Source of the DNA: Nocardioides bruguierae
GTDB lineage: Bacteria; Actinomycetota; Actinomycetes; Propionibacteriales; Nocardioidaceae
Assembly (NCBI RefSeq): GCF_023656415.1
Contig: NZ_JAMOIL010000008.1
Span: forward strand, 151,449 to 215,448
Length of the DNA: 64,000 nucleotides
Direction: 5' to 3'
The notes beneath the pieces were generated by a model, which made no database searches, was not told the DNA's origin, and saw nothing but the letters and a program-made list of their open reading frames with translations. The position numbers were made by a program, and so were the translations under genes. Positions 45,254-54,600 of the stretch are shown piece by piece; the first letter of the stretch is position 1; the number at the start of each line of letters is the position of its first letter.

Positions 45254-46186
45254 TCAGCGCCCGTTCCCCGCCGCGCGTCCCGCAGCGCTTCCCCAGGGCC
45301 CACCGAACGCCCGGTCGGTGGTGGCGTCGATCGCCGCGCACAGCTCGCCCAGGTCCTCACCGCGGGTCTCGGCCATGACCCGCAGCGTGACGGGCACGAG
45401 GTAGGAGGCGTTCGGGCGCCCGCGGTAGGGGTGCGGCGTCAGGTAGGGGGCGTCGGTCTCCACGAGCACCCGGTCCTGCGGGGCCACCCGCAGCGCCTCG
45501 CGCAGGGCGTCGTTCTTCTTGAACGTCACCGGGCCCGCGAACGACAGGTAGGCCCCGCGGTCGAGGCAGGCCCGCGCGAAGGCGGCGTCGCCGGAGAAGC
45601 AGTGCATGACCCAGCGCTCGGGCGCGCCCTCCGCGTCCAGCAGGTCCAGGACGTCGGCGTGGGCGTCGCGGTCGTGGATGACCAGCGTGCGGTCCAGCCG
45701 CTTGGCGAGGTCGACGTGGAAGGCGAAGGAGCGCTTCTGCGCGGCCACGCCCTCGGGCCCGGTGCGGAAGTAGTCGAGCCCCGTCTCCCCCACGGCGCGG
45801 ACCTTCTCGTGCGCGCCGGCCAGGCGCTCGATCTCGGCCAGGGCCGCGTCCAGCTCGCCCGCCTCGTCCAGCACGGCGGCGTCGTTGGGGTGGATGGCCA
45901 CGCCCGCCACCAGGTCGTCGTGGGTCGCGGCGGCCTCGACGGCCCAGCGGGCGCCCTCGAGGTCGCAGCCGATCTGCACGATCCGCGGCACGCCCACCGC
46001 GGCCGAGGCGGCGAGGGCGTCGGCGGTGGCCAGCCAGTCGCCGTCGGCGATGTCGAGGTGGCAGTGGTTGTCGACCACCGGGTGCGGCAGCGGCTCCGGT
46101 GCCGGCGGGCGCTCGCGGTTGCGCCGGGCGCCGTCCTCGCTGGTCGCCGCGCGGCTGCGGACGGCCCCCTGGTCCTGCTCGCTCAC
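45254..46186 (-). CDS. tatD: TatD-family metal-dependent hydrolase
   Basis: A 310-residue TIM-barrel DNase/hydrolase: metal ligands in VDNHCHLDIAD, catalytic Glu in VGETGLDYFR, His in VIHDRDAH and MHCFSG, and Asp in VETDAPYLTPHPYRG. TatD enzymes act in DNA repair or tRNA/DNA quality control. The GTG at 46186 overlaps the upstream hydrolase stop and has GAGGAG before it. An N-terminal extension of about 35 residues is charged and disordered. Confidence 0.9.
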   Translation of the reverse strand: MSEQDQGAVRSRAATSEDGARRNRERPPAPEPLPHPVVDNHCHLDIADGDWLATADALAASAAVGVPRIVQIGCDLEGARWAVEAAATHDDLVAGVAIHPNDAAVLDEAGELDAALAEIERLAGAHEKVRAVGETGLDYFRTGPEGVAAQKRSFAFHVDLAKRLDRTLVIHDRDAHADVLDLLDAEGAPERWVMHCFSGDAAFARACLDRGAYLSFAGPVTFKKNDALREALRVAPQDRVLVETDAPYLTPHPYRGRPNASYLVPVTLRVMAETRGEDLGELCAAIDATTDRAFGGPWGSAAGRAAGNGR

Positions 46187-47055
46187 TGCTGCTCCTCGTC
46201 CGTCTGCGTCTCCAGGTCTCCCCGCACCCGGGCGGCGATCGCCTCGGCGGCGGCCTCGGGCGCCTGGGTCGGGATCCAGTGCGTGACGCCGCCCAGCACG
46301 ACCAGCTCGTACTCGCCCACCACGAAGTCCTCGCAGCCCTCGGCCGCGGCACGGCCGATGGCGTCGTCGCCGTCGGACCACACCATCGTGGTGGGCACGC
46401 GGACGCGGCCCACCCTCGGCGGCGCCAGCGGCAGCGCGCGGTACCAGCCGAGGGCGCCGGTCAGGGCACCGGTCTCCACGACCTCGGCGCGGAACCGGGC
46501 CAGCTCCGGCGTCGTCATGCCGGTGCGCGCCAGCAGGCTCTCCAGCGGTCCACCGGCGCTGCGGGCCAGGGCCTCGGGCACGCGGGGAAGCTGGAAGAAG
46601 CCCATGTACCAGGAGCGTCGGGCCTGGTCGGAGCGGGTGAACGAGCGGACGAAGGCGGCCGGGTGCGGCACCGAGAGGGCGGTGAGGGAGGCCACCAGCC
46701 CGGGTCGCGCGGCCACCGCCCAGGCGACGGCGGCGCCCCAGTCGTGGCCGGCCACGTGCACGGGCTGCCCGGTGGCGGCGCGGACGGCGGCCACGACCGC
46801 CCCGGCGTCGTCCGCGAGGTTCTTCAGCCGGTAGGCGCGGCGCCCGCGCGGCCGGGCCCGCGGGGCGTACCCGCGCTGGTCGACGGCGAAGGTCCGCAGG
46901 CCCCGCTCGTGCAGCAGCGGGGCCACCAGCCGCCAGGAGGTCGCGCGCTCGGGGAAGCCGTGCAGCAGGACGACGGGCGTGCCGTCCAGCGGTCCGGTGT
47001 CGGTGACGTCGAGGACGAGGCCGTCGGGCGTCGTCACCTCGGTGAGGCGGTCCAT
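46183..47055 (-). CDS. Alpha/beta hydrolase, epoxide-hydrolase-like
   Basis: A 290-residue hydrolase: oxyanion HGFPE (32-36), nucleophile Asp105 in GHDWGAAV (an Asp nucleophile points to epoxide hydrolase or dehalogenase), VDQRGY (59-64) and catalytic His in THWIPTQAPE. The cap-domain tyrosines are not certain. It sits between rsmI and tatD, where metG is often found in other actinobacteria. Confidence 0.82.
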   Translation of the reverse strand: MDRLTEVTTPDGLVLDVTDTGPLDGTPVVLLHGFPERATSWRLVAPLLHERGLRTFAVDQRGYAPRARPRGRRAYRLKNLADDAGAVVAAVRAATGQPVHVAGHDWGAAVAWAVAARPGLVASLTALSVPHPAAFVRSFTRSDQARRSWYMGFFQLPRVPEALARSAGGPLESLLARTGMTTPELARFRAEVVETGALTGALGWYRALPLAPPRVGRVRVPTTMVWSDGDDAIGRAAAEGCEDFVVGEYELVVLGGVTHWIPTQAPEAAAEAIAARVRGDLETQTDEEQQ

Positions 47056-47093
47056 CGTGGCTCCGATCTGGGGGCGACTCGGGGGCTCGGGTG

Positions 47094-47972
47094 TCAGGCC
47101 GGGGGCCAGGCGGACGGGTTGTGCACGAGGTCGTAGACGACCCGCTTGGGCACGCCGGCCAGGCGGGCGACCTCGCGGATCGCGTCCTTGCGCGGGGTGC
47201 CCTCGGCCTCGGCGTCGGCGACGGCCGCGAGCAGGGAGGCCGGGTCGCTGCCCACGGCGGCCACCGGCTCGGCGCCGGTGACGACGAGGGTCACCTCGCC
47301 GCGGACCCCCTCGGCGGCCCAGTCGGCCAGCTCGCCGAGCCCGCCGCGCACGACCTCCTCGTGGGTCTTGGTCAGCTCGCGGCACACGGCGGCGCGGCGG
47401 TCGGCGCCGAACGCCTCGGCCATCGCGCGCAGGGCCGCCTCGGTGCGGTGCGGGGCCTCGAAGAAGACCATCGTCCGCTCCTCCGCGGCGATGCCGGCCA
47501 GGCGGCGCGACCGCTCGCCGGCCTTGCGGGGCAGGAAGCCCTCGAAGCAGAACCGGTCGACCGGCAGGCCGCTCACGGCCAGCGCGGTCAGCACCGCGCT
47601 GGGGCCCGGCACGGCCGTGACCGGCACGTCGTGCTCGACCGCCGCGGCGACGAGGCGGTAGCCGGGGTCGGAGACGCTGGGCATGCCCGCGTCCGTCACG
47701 AGCACGACGCGCTCGCCGTCCAGCAGCGCCTCGAGCAGCACCGGGGTGCGGGCCGACTCGTTGCCCTCGAAGTACGAGACCAGCCGCCCGGGGGCCTCGA
47801 TCTCGAGCTCGCGCAGCAGCCGGGTCAGGCGACGCGTGTCCTCCGCGGCCACGACGTCGGCGCGCACCAGCTCGGCGGCCAGGCGCGGCGGGGCGTCGTC
47901 GACGCGGCCGATGGGGGTCGCGGCGAGGACGAGGCGGCCGGCGGGGCTGTCGCTGCTGTCGGTTCCGGGCAC
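47094..47972 (-). CDS. rsmI: 16S rRNA (cytidine1402-2'-O)-methyltransferase
   Basis: RsmI methylates C1402 in the decoding centre. The 292-residue SAM enzyme of the tetrapyrrole-methylase-like fold shows LVLAATPIGRVDDAPPR, AAEDTRRLTRLL, VTDAGMPSVSDPGYRLV and FEAPHRTEAAL. GTG start with AGGAGG upstream. It is divergent from the PMT gene, a conserved actinobacterial pairing. Confidence 0.94.
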   Translation of the reverse strand: MPGTDSSDSPAGRLVLAATPIGRVDDAPPRLAAELVRADVVAAEDTRRLTRLLRELEIEAPGRLVSYFEGNESARTPVLLEALLDGERVVLVTDAGMPSVSDPGYRLVAAAVEHDVPVTAVPGPSAVLTALAVSGLPVDRFCFEGFLPRKAGERSRRLAGIAAEERTMVFFEAPHRTEAALRAMAEAFGADRRAAVCRELTKTHEEVVRGGLGELADWAAEGVRGEVTLVVTGAEPVAAVGSDPASLLAAVADAEAEGTPRKDAIREVARLAGVPKRVVYDLVHNPSAWPPA

Positions 47973-48050
47973 GCCGCCATCCTGCCTCCTGCGGACGAGG
48001 AGGGCGATCTCGGCAGGGCGATGCGCCGGGCCCGGTCAGGCGCCGCTGCG

Positions 48051-48056
48051 TACGAT
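48051..48056 (+). promoter_or_regulatory. Leaderless -10 element of the PMT gene
   Basis: TACGAT lies 7 nt before the GTG at 48064. The in-frame ATG at 48055 overlaps this element and so cannot be the start on such a transcript. Confidence 0.55.
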
Positions 48057-48063
48057 GCCCGCC

Positions 48064-49839
48064 GTGAGCACCCAGGCGCCGGAGGGCGAGGCAGCACCGC
48101 GCCCAGGACCGGCCCAGGGACCGGCCCAGGAACCGACACAGGGGTCGACCGAGCGACAGCTGCTCTCCCGCAGCGCCGGCGGGTCCGGCGTCCCCTCGGC
48201 GTGGCAGCGCGCCCGGCACCGGCTGCGTGGCGAGGACCCGGTGATCGCGTGGGCCTCCGCGCTGGCCCTGGGGCTGCTCGCGCTGTTCCTGCGGCTGTGG
48301 CACCTCGGCCGCCCGGCGGAGTTCGAGTTCGACGAGACCTACTACGCCAAGGACGCCTGGTCGCTGATCAACCACGGCTACGTCCAGGGGTACGTGGACG
48401 ACGCCAACGACCAGATCCTCGACGGCACCGTGCGCGGCCTGTGGGACGGCGAGCCGTCGATGATCGTGCACCCCGAGGTCGGCAAGTGGCTGATCGGCCT
48501 CGGCGAGAAGCTCTTCGGGATGGACCCGTTCGGCTGGCGCATCGCCGCCGCCGTGATCGGGTCGCTGATGATCGTGGTGATGGTGCGGCTGGTGCGCCGC
48601 CTCACCCGCTCCCTGACGCTCGGGCTGGTCGCGGGCGTCCTGCTGATGCTCGACGGGATGCAGTTCGTGCTCTCGCGGCTGGCGCTGCTCGACATCTTCT
48701 GCGCGTTCTTCCTGCTCTGCGCGGTGGCGGCGATCGCGGCCGACCGCGACTGGTTCCGGCGCCGCCTCGCCGACCGGCTGCCGGCCCAGGTGGACGGCGG
48801 CTTCGGACCCGTCCGCGGGCTGCTGCTGCGGCCCTGGCTGATCGTGGCGGGGGTGAGCTTCGGCCTGGCCGCGGGCACGAAGTGGACCGCCGCGTACCCG
48901 CTGGCAGCGTTCGGCGTGCTGGTGTGGCTGTGGAGCGCCGGCGCGCGGCGCAGCTTCGGGGTCCGCGGGGCCTGGCTGCGCTCGGCGCTGGTCGACGGCC
49001 TCGGCGCGTTCTCGCAGCTCGTGCTGGTCGCGCTCGTGGTCTACGTGACCTCGTGGACCGGCTGGCTGGTGCACGCCTCGCAGTACGAGGAGCACCTCTC
49101 CTCGACCCAGTACACGCAGTTCACCGGCTCGGGCCATTGCGACGGGGAGTCGTTCGTCTCCGACGACCCCGACCCCGACGCGCGCTGGCCCACCGCCACG
49201 GAGCCGGACGCGAGCGGGCTGGGCGAGGTCGTCCAGTCGCTGCGCTCGCTCTGGTACTACCACCAGGACGTCTACACGTTCCACACGCACTTCCTGAACT
49301 GCGCGACCCACACCTACCAGTCGCAGCCGTCGGGCTGGCTCTTCCTCAACCGCTCCGTCGGGGTCGCCGCCGACACCGGCATCGAGCCGGGCACCCGCGG
49401 CTGCACCGCCCCCGAGGGCAGCGACTGCCTGCGCCAGGTGCTGCTGATCGGCACCCCGGTGCTGTGGTGGGGCGGCTGCATCGCGCTGCTGTTCTCGTGC
49501 GTGATGTGGGTGCTGGCCCGCGACTGGCGCCACGGCGTGGCGGTCGTGGGCACCGCGTCCACGTGGCTGCCGTGGCTGCTCTACGACGAGCGCCCGATCT
49601 TCCTCTTCTACGCGATCCTCACGCTGCCGTTCCTGGTGCTGAGCGTGACGCTGGGCATCGGGCACCTGATCGGGCCCTCGCGCGAGCCCACGGCGCGACG
49701 CACGATCGGGGTCGTGGTCAGCGGCTCGTTCGTGGTGCTGGTGCTGCTGAACTTCGCGTGGTTCTGGCCGATCTTCACCAACCAGCTGCTGACGCACTCG
49801 CAGTGGCTGGGCCGCATCTGGTTCGAGAGGTGGATCTGA
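48064..49839 (+). CDS. Dolichyl-phosphate-mannose-type protein O-mannosyltransferase (PMT)
   Basis: PMT transfers mannose from polyprenyl-phosphomannose to Ser/Thr of exported proteins. The 591-residue product has a disordered N-terminus (1-55) and about 10-11 membrane segments. Catalytic Asp90-Glu91 (FEFDETYYAKDAW) lie in the first external loop, and HPEVGKWLIGLGEK and GTKWTAAYP are family blocks. The Thr/Pro-rich exported proteins in this window are plausible substrates (inference). One-base overlap with the next gene. Confidence 0.93.
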   Translation: MSTQAPEGEAAPRPGPAQGPAQEPTQGSTERQLLSRSAGGSGVPSAWQRARHRLRGEDPVIAWASALALGLLALFLRLWHLGRPAEFEFDETYYAKDAWSLINHGYVQGYVDDANDQILDGTVRGLWDGEPSMIVHPEVGKWLIGLGEKLFGMDPFGWRIAAAVIGSLMIVVMVRLVRRLTRSLTLGLVAGVLLMLDGMQFVLSRLALLDIFCAFFLLCAVAAIAADRDWFRRRLADRLPAQVDGGFGPVRGLLLRPWLIVAGVSFGLAAGTKWTAAYPLAAFGVLVWLWSAGARRSFGVRGAWLRSALVDGLGAFSQLVLVALVVYVTSWTGWLVHASQYEEHLSSTQYTQFTGSGHCDGESFVSDDPDPDARWPTATEPDASGLGEVVQSLRSLWYYHQDVYTFHTHFLNCATHTYQSQPSGWLFLNRSVGVAADTGIEPGTRGCTAPEGSDCLRQVLLIGTPVLWWGGCIALLFSCVMWVLARDWRHGVAVVGTASTWLPWLLYDERPIFLFYAILTLPFLVLSVTLGIGHLIGPSREPTARRTIGVVVSGSFVVLVLLNFAWFWPIFTNQLLTHSQWLGRIWFERWI

Positions 49840-50291
49840 TGGCGTCGCTGCGCCCGTCGACACGACCGGACGGCGGCTGGGAGCCGCTGCCCGAGGCCCT
49901 CGCGGCCTTCTGGACCGAGCGGCACCTGTGCACGCTCACCACGCGTCGCCCCGACGGCCGCCCCGCCGTCGTCCCGGTGGGGGTCGCGCTGGACCCCGAG
50001 CGGGGCTGCGCGTGGGTGATCGCCGGCGGCGGGTCGCGCAAGGTGCGCACGCTGCGCGCCGCGGCCGCCTCCGGCGACCCGCTGGACTCCTTCGTGGCCG
50101 CCTGCCAGGTGGACGGGGCACGCTGGTCGACCCTCGAGGCGCAGGCCGAGGTCGTCGACGACCCGGCCGAGGTCACCCGTGCCGTCGAGCGCTACGCCGC
50201 CCGGTACCGCCAGCCGCGGGAGAACCCCGAGCGGGTGGCGCTGCGCCTCACCGACTGCCGGTTCGTGTTCGGCGCGCGGCTGGCCGGCTGA
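49839..50291 (+). CDS. PPOX-class flavin/F420-binding oxidoreductase
   Basis: A 150-residue split-barrel protein of the pyridoxamine-5'-phosphate-oxidase fold (CTLTTRRPDGRPAVVPVGVA and WVIAGGGSRKVRTLRA), probably an F420- or flavin-dependent member. The substrate is unknown. Its ATG overlaps the PMT stop (TGATG), suggesting co-expression. Confidence 0.8.
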   Translation: MASLRPSTRPDGGWEPLPEALAAFWTERHLCTLTTRRPDGRPAVVPVGVALDPERGCAWVIAGGGSRKVRTLRAAAASGDPLDSFVAACQVDGARWSTLEAQAEVVDDPAEVTRAVERYAARYRQPRENPERVALRLTDCRFVFGARLAG

Positions 50292-50315
50292 GGCCGCTCC
50301 CCCACCGGTCGCGCC

Positions 50316-51206
50316 TCACAGCGGCCAGGTGACCCCGGTCCGGGCCTCGGAGACCTCCCACAGCCGCGCCGCGGTGGCGGTGTCGAGCGCCTCCGCCGAC
50401 CGTCCCACCGGGCCCGGGGCACCACGGGTGCCGCCGAGACGGGTGGGGCCGACGAAGGTGTTGCCGGGCAGGTCGTCGGTGAGCGCCATGAGGGTGGGGC
50501 GGGCGCCCTCGGCCGCGGACGTGGCGACGACCGCGTTGCCGATCGCCATCGCGGCCACGGCCAGCCGGCTGGCGTGGTGGCTCTGGAGATGGGTGGCCGC
50601 ATACCCCGGGTGGGCGGCCAGCGCCCGCACCGGCGAGCCGGCGGCGACCAGGCGCCGGTCCAGCTCGAGCACGAACAGCAGGTTCGCCAGCTTGGAGGCC
50701 TGGTAGGCCCGGGTCGGGGTGTAGCCGCCGGCGAGCTCGAGGTCGTCGAGGTCGACCTGCGGGCCGCGGTGCAGCAGGGAGGAGACCGCCACGACGCGGT
50801 CCGTCACGCGCGGCAGGAGCAGGTTGACCAGCGCGAAGTGGCCCAGGTGGTTGGTGCCCATCTGCCGCTCGAAGCCGTCCGCGGTGCGCCCCTCGGGCAC
50901 CATCATGATCCCGGCGTTGCACGCCAGGCCGGCGATCGGCCCGTCCCAGGCGTCCGCGAACGCGTGCACCGAGGAGAGGTCGGCCAGGTCGAGGGCCCGC
51001 ACCTGCGTGGAGCCCGGGCCGGTCACGGACGCGGCGGCCTGCCGGCCACGCTCGGTGTCACGCACCGCGAGCACCACGTGCGCCCCGGCGCCCACCAGCG
51101 CCCTCGTCGTCTCCAGCCCGAGGCCGGAGTTCGCGCCGGTGACCACGTAGGTCGAGCCGGTCAGGTCGGGCAGCGTCAGCGGTGGCGCGGAGGGGAGCAG
51201 CGGCAT
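50316..51206 (-). CDS. Short-chain dehydrogenase/reductase
   Basis: A 296-residue classical-type SDR resembling the retinol-dehydrogenase/protochlorophyllide-reductase-like group. Cofactor motif TGANSGLG (23-30), CNAGI (96-100), catalytic Ser143 and the Tyr168-x3-Lys172 pair (YQASK) are present. Arg49 in VRD suggests NADP(H). The ATG lies 6 nt after TAGCGT (leaderless). The substrate cannot be told. Confidence 0.87.
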   Translation of the reverse strand: MPLLPSAPPLTLPDLTGSTYVVTGANSGLGLETTRALVGAGAHVVLAVRDTERGRQAAASVTGPGSTQVRALDLADLSSVHAFADAWDGPIAGLACNAGIMMVPEGRTADGFERQMGTNHLGHFALVNLLLPRVTDRVVAVSSLLHRGPQVDLDDLELAGGYTPTRAYQASKLANLLFVLELDRRLVAAGSPVRALAAHPGYAATHLQSHHASRLAVAAMAIGNAVVATSAAEGARPTLMALTDDLPGNTFVGPTRLGGTRGAPGPVGRSAEALDTATAARLWEVSEARTGVTWPL

Positions 51207-51212
51207 GGGCCC

Positions 51213-51218
51213 ACGCTA
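51213..51218 (-). promoter_or_regulatory. Leaderless -10 element of the SDR gene
   Basis: TAGCGT on the minus strand ends 6 nt before the ATG. The adjacent spacer (51219-51257) holds a short tandem repeat of CAGCCAGTGCACCCT. Confidence 0.5.
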
Positions 51219-51308
51219 GCCAGTGCACCCTCAGCCAGTGCACCCTCGTAGTCGCGCCCTCGTGGTCGCACCCTCGTCGTCCCGCTCGCGGCGGGAGCAC
51301 CGGCGGGG

Positions 51309-52304
51309 CTACTCGAAGCTCGAGAGCACCTCGCGCACCTCGACCTCGTGGCCGGTGACCACCTCGAGGCGGATGCCCATCGACTCCGGCACGTCCAGCA
51401 GGTCCAGCAGGTCCTGGTGCGGCGGCAGGTCGCCCGGTGCCGTCACCGAGACGACGGCGGTGAACCCGTGCAGCTCCACGCCCGTCACCGTGGCCCCGTC
51501 GACGTCCGCGACCCACGCGGTGGCGGCACGCTCCACGTCGCGCGTCCAGGTGTCGACGAACCACGCGACCGTGGTGTTGAGCGCCAGCGGCAGGCTCACC
51601 AGCAGGACGAGGGTGGTGAGCAGCACGTAGGTGCGGGCACGGGTGCGGCCGTGACCGGGAGCGGGCACGGCGTAGCCGAGCACGGCGAAGACCAGGGTGC
51701 CGGCGAGCACGAGCGCCAGCACGTTGGAGACGAACAGGAGGCCGGCGCCCCAGGCGAGGTCGGACCGACCCAGCCCGAGGCAGATCCCGACGACGGCGAG
51801 CGGGGGCACGAGCGAGATCGCGATGGCGACCCCCGGGAGGACGGCGGCCAGGTCCTTGCGGGCCAGGGCGACCGCCCCGGCCAGGCCGGTGGCGATCGCG
51901 GCCACCATGTCGAGCAGGCTGGGCGAGGTGCGACCGGCCACCTGCGCGTTGGCGAGCAGGTCGTAGCCGTCGGGCACGGTGAGCGCCGCCAGCCAGCCGA
52001 TCAGCACGACGACCACGACGCCCCCGAGGACGAACACCGCGGTGCCGCCGCGCTGCCGCTTGGTCAGGGCCAGCGCGGTGCCCATGATCGGGGTGGAGAG
52101 CGGGGCGATGATCATCGCCCCGATGACGGTCGCGGTGGAGTCGGAGAGGACGCCGGCGGCCGCGATCGTGCCGGAGAGGGTCAGCATCGTCCAGTAGGCG
52201 GTGAGCCGGCTGCGCCGGTCCCCCACCCGCAGGTCGAGCTCGGTGGTCATCTCCTCCAGCGTCCGGCGCTGCTGCGGTGGCAGGACGAGACCTCTCAGCG
52301 ACAC
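51309..52304 (-). CDS. DUF389-family membrane protein
   Basis: A 331-residue protein with about six membrane segments and the DUF389 core (YWTMLTLSGTIAAAGVLSDS, TVIGAMIIAPLSTPIMG, VAIAISLVPPLAVVG). The function of the family is unknown. The C-terminal ~75 residues are soluble. GTG at 52304 is chosen over upstream codons because GAGGGGGG precedes it. Confidence 0.85.
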   Translation of the reverse strand: MSLRGLVLPPQQRRTLEEMTTELDLRVGDRRSRLTAYWTMLTLSGTIAAAGVLSDSTATVIGAMIIAPLSTPIMGTALALTKRQRGGTAVFVLGGVVVVVLIGWLAALTVPDGYDLLANAQVAGRTSPSLLDMVAAIATGLAGAVALARKDLAAVLPGVAIAISLVPPLAVVGICLGLGRSDLAWGAGLLFVSNVLALVLAGTLVFAVLGYAVPAPGHGRTRARTYVLLTTLVLLVSLPLALNTTVAWFVDTWTRDVERAATAWVADVDGATVTGVELHGFTAVVSVTAPGDLPPHQDLLDLLDVPESMGIRLEVVTGHEVEVREVLSSFE

Positions 52305-52431
52305 CGGACCCCCCTCGCTCGCCGTCGGCCGGCTGCCGACGAGCGGAGGCTCCCGCGCCGCGGCCGTCGCCGACAAGGCACGTGCCGCGGCCGCCACCCG
52401 TCCGGTGAGGGGCGGGTGGCGGCCGGCGGGG

Positions 52432-54600
52432 TCAGCGGGCGATGACGGAGCGCTTGCGCCGGCGTCCGACCTGCGCCTTCTCCTCGGCCTCCAGGGCGGA
52501 GGTGAGCAGGGAGACCAGCGCCTCGAGCTGGACGTCGCCGGAGGAGCCGACCTCCTCGTCGGAGCCGTCGAGCGCCACGGCGGCCAGGCCGGCCTTGGAG
52601 TCGATGAGCTCGGCGATGCGGGTGTCGATCGTGTGGGCGGCGATGACGCGCCAGGCGGTGACGGGCTCGTCCTGGCCGATCCGGTGGATGCGGTCGATGG
52701 CCTGGGTCTGCTCGGCGTCGGTCCAGGAGAGCTCGGCGAGCACCAGGTTCGAGGCGACCTGGAGGTTCAGGCCGACACCGGCGGCCATGAGCGAGCAGAC
52801 GGCGATCTCGACGTCCGGGTCCTCGACGAAGGCGTCGATGTTCTTCTGCCGCACGCCGGGGGTCTGGTCACCGCGGATGGAGGAGTACTGGATGCCGCGC
52901 TCGTGGAAGAGCCGCTCGGCGGTGTCCATGACGTCCACGTGCTTGGCGAAGAAGACGACCTTGCCGACGTTGCGGGCCAGCTGGGCGGCGTAGTCGGCCG
53001 CGAGGCCCGCCTTGGCCTGGCCGATGCGCCGGACCATCGAGAAGACGTTCTCGCCGTCGGCGCTGCCGGAGGAGTCCTCCAGCTCCCAGCCGGCGACGCG
53101 GCGGACCAGCTCGTGGTCGATGCCCTCGACGGTGCGCCCGGAGATCCGCGTCTCCAGCGCCGTGTGGTACCGGCTGACCATCCGCTTGGCCAGGTCGGCC
53201 TCGGCGGCCTTGATGGAGCGGCCGAGCGCGTCGTCCAGCTCGACGGGGAGGTCCGCGACGCGGCGGGCGGGGATGTCGGCGGCGACGTCGACCTTGCGGC
53301 GCCGGACGATGCCCTGGTTCACCACGCAGGTGCGGGCGGCGCCGTAGAACTGCGGACCGTCGGCGGGGTTGAGGCCCAGCTCGTCGAGGCACTCGGCCAG
53401 CGGGCCGAGCGGCGCGACGTCGTCGATCCAGCCCAGGAACTGCCAGATCGCTCGGAAGTCCTCGATGTCGTTGATCAGCGGGGTGCCGGTCAGCGCCATC
53501 AGCAGCGGGCGGCCGCCGCGGGCACGGATCTTCTCGGAGAGGTGCAGCACGTGCTGGCTGCGCTGGGAGGTCTTGTTCTTGATGAAGTGCGCCTCGTCGA
53601 CCACCATCCCCTGGAACCCGAGCTCGCCGAGCCAGCCGACGTGCCGGTCGAGGATCTCGTAGTTGACCACGACGATGTCGGCGAAGCCGTTGATGTCGTC
53701 GCCGTCGCCGTGCACCACGGTGACGGGGTGGCCCGGCGTCCAGCGCTCGGCCTCGCGGGCCCAGTTCGTCTTCACGACGTTGGGCACGACCACGAGCAGC
53801 GGGTAGGCGTCGGCGGCCTGCGCGGCGAGCAGCGCCTGGGCCGTCTTGCCGAGGCCGGGCTCGTCGGCGAGCAGGAAGGTGCGGTGGCCGGACGCGGCGG
53901 CCTCGATGACCTGCGCCTGGTGCTTCATCAGCGTGGCGGTGCCGGGCGCGCGCAGCGAGTCGGGCTCGGGCAGCGGCATGCAGGCGGACGCGCCGCCGTA
54001 CTCGAAGCTGCGGAACAGCGGGCCCAGCAGCTCCCAGCCGGCGAGGCGGCGGGGGCGGGCCTGGAGCGGGACGCCGGTGAAGTCCGGCTTGAGGAACGGG
54101 TTCGAGAGGCGGCGGGAGACGACCGAGGCCGGCGTGACGCGGCGGTGCTCGGTGCCCTCCAGGCCGTCGGGGCCGCTGCGGCGGGCCGGGGCCGGCTCGT
54201 CCGGCACCTCGAGGCCGGCACGCTCCATCATCTCCCGGCGCAGCGCCCGGGCGTCGGCACCGATCTCGGCGTCCTCGGCGAGCAGCTGGAGCAGCGAGGT
54301 GTCGCGGGTGCCGGTCTTGGCCAGGATCGTCGCGATGCCGTCGAGCCGCTTGAGCTGCTCGGCCCGCTGCGACTCCGTGCTCTCGGTGTCGGCCTTCAGC
54401 CGGGCCCGCTCCTCGCGGACCAGCAGGGCCACCACCTGGAACTTCGTGCGGCCGGACCCGGAGACGGGGCCGCGCTGGGCAGCGTTCTCGACCTCGCGCA
54501 CGGCGCGGGCGAGGACGGGGATGATCCCCTCGTTGTCCAGGTCGCGCACACGGCGCTGCGAGCGTCCGTTCTGCGAGCGTCGTGGGGCTCGTCGAGCCAC
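52432..54600 (-). CDS. SNF2/HepA-type DEAD-box helicase-like ATPase
   Basis: A 722-residue Swi2/Snf2-family ATPase: an N-terminal region of unknown fold (1-220), Walker A DEPGLGKT (246-253), DEAH (335-338), ALTGTPLIND, a helicase C domain with GLNLQVASNLVLAELSWTDA and the QAIDRIHRIGQ motif (motif VI). It resembles SMARCAL1/RapA-like remodelers that act on stalled forks or RNA polymerase. GTG start at 54600 with AAGGAGGAG upstream. Confidence 0.9.
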   Translation of the reverse strand: MARRAPRRSQNGRSQRRVRDLDNEGIIPVLARAVREVENAAQRGPVSGSGRTKFQVVALLVREERARLKADTESTESQRAEQLKRLDGIATILAKTGTRDTSLLQLLAEDAEIGADARALRREMMERAGLEVPDEPAPARRSGPDGLEGTEHRRVTPASVVSRRLSNPFLKPDFTGVPLQARPRRLAGWELLGPLFRSFEYGGASACMPLPEPDSLRAPGTATLMKHQAQVIEAAASGHRTFLLADEPGLGKTAQALLAAQAADAYPLLVVVPNVVKTNWAREAERWTPGHPVTVVHGDGDDINGFADIVVVNYEILDRHVGWLGELGFQGMVVDEAHFIKNKTSQRSQHVLHLSEKIRARGGRPLLMALTGTPLINDIEDFRAIWQFLGWIDDVAPLGPLAECLDELGLNPADGPQFYGAARTCVVNQGIVRRRKVDVAADIPARRVADLPVELDDALGRSIKAAEADLAKRMVSRYHTALETRISGRTVEGIDHELVRRVAGWELEDSSGSADGENVFSMVRRIGQAKAGLAADYAAQLARNVGKVVFFAKHVDVMDTAERLFHERGIQYSSIRGDQTPGVRQKNIDAFVEDPDVEIAVCSLMAAGVGLNLQVASNLVLAELSWTDAEQTQAIDRIHRIGQDEPVTAWRVIAAHTIDTRIAELIDSKAGLAAVALDGSDEEVGSSGDVQLEALVSLLTSALEAEEKAQVGRRRKRSVIAR

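Noticed and set aside
46183..49863. Very long minus-strand open frame covering the PMT gene
   Set aside because: Only the part up to 47055 is real (alpha/beta hydrolase); the rest is antisense to the PMT gene and an out-of-frame shadow of rsmI.
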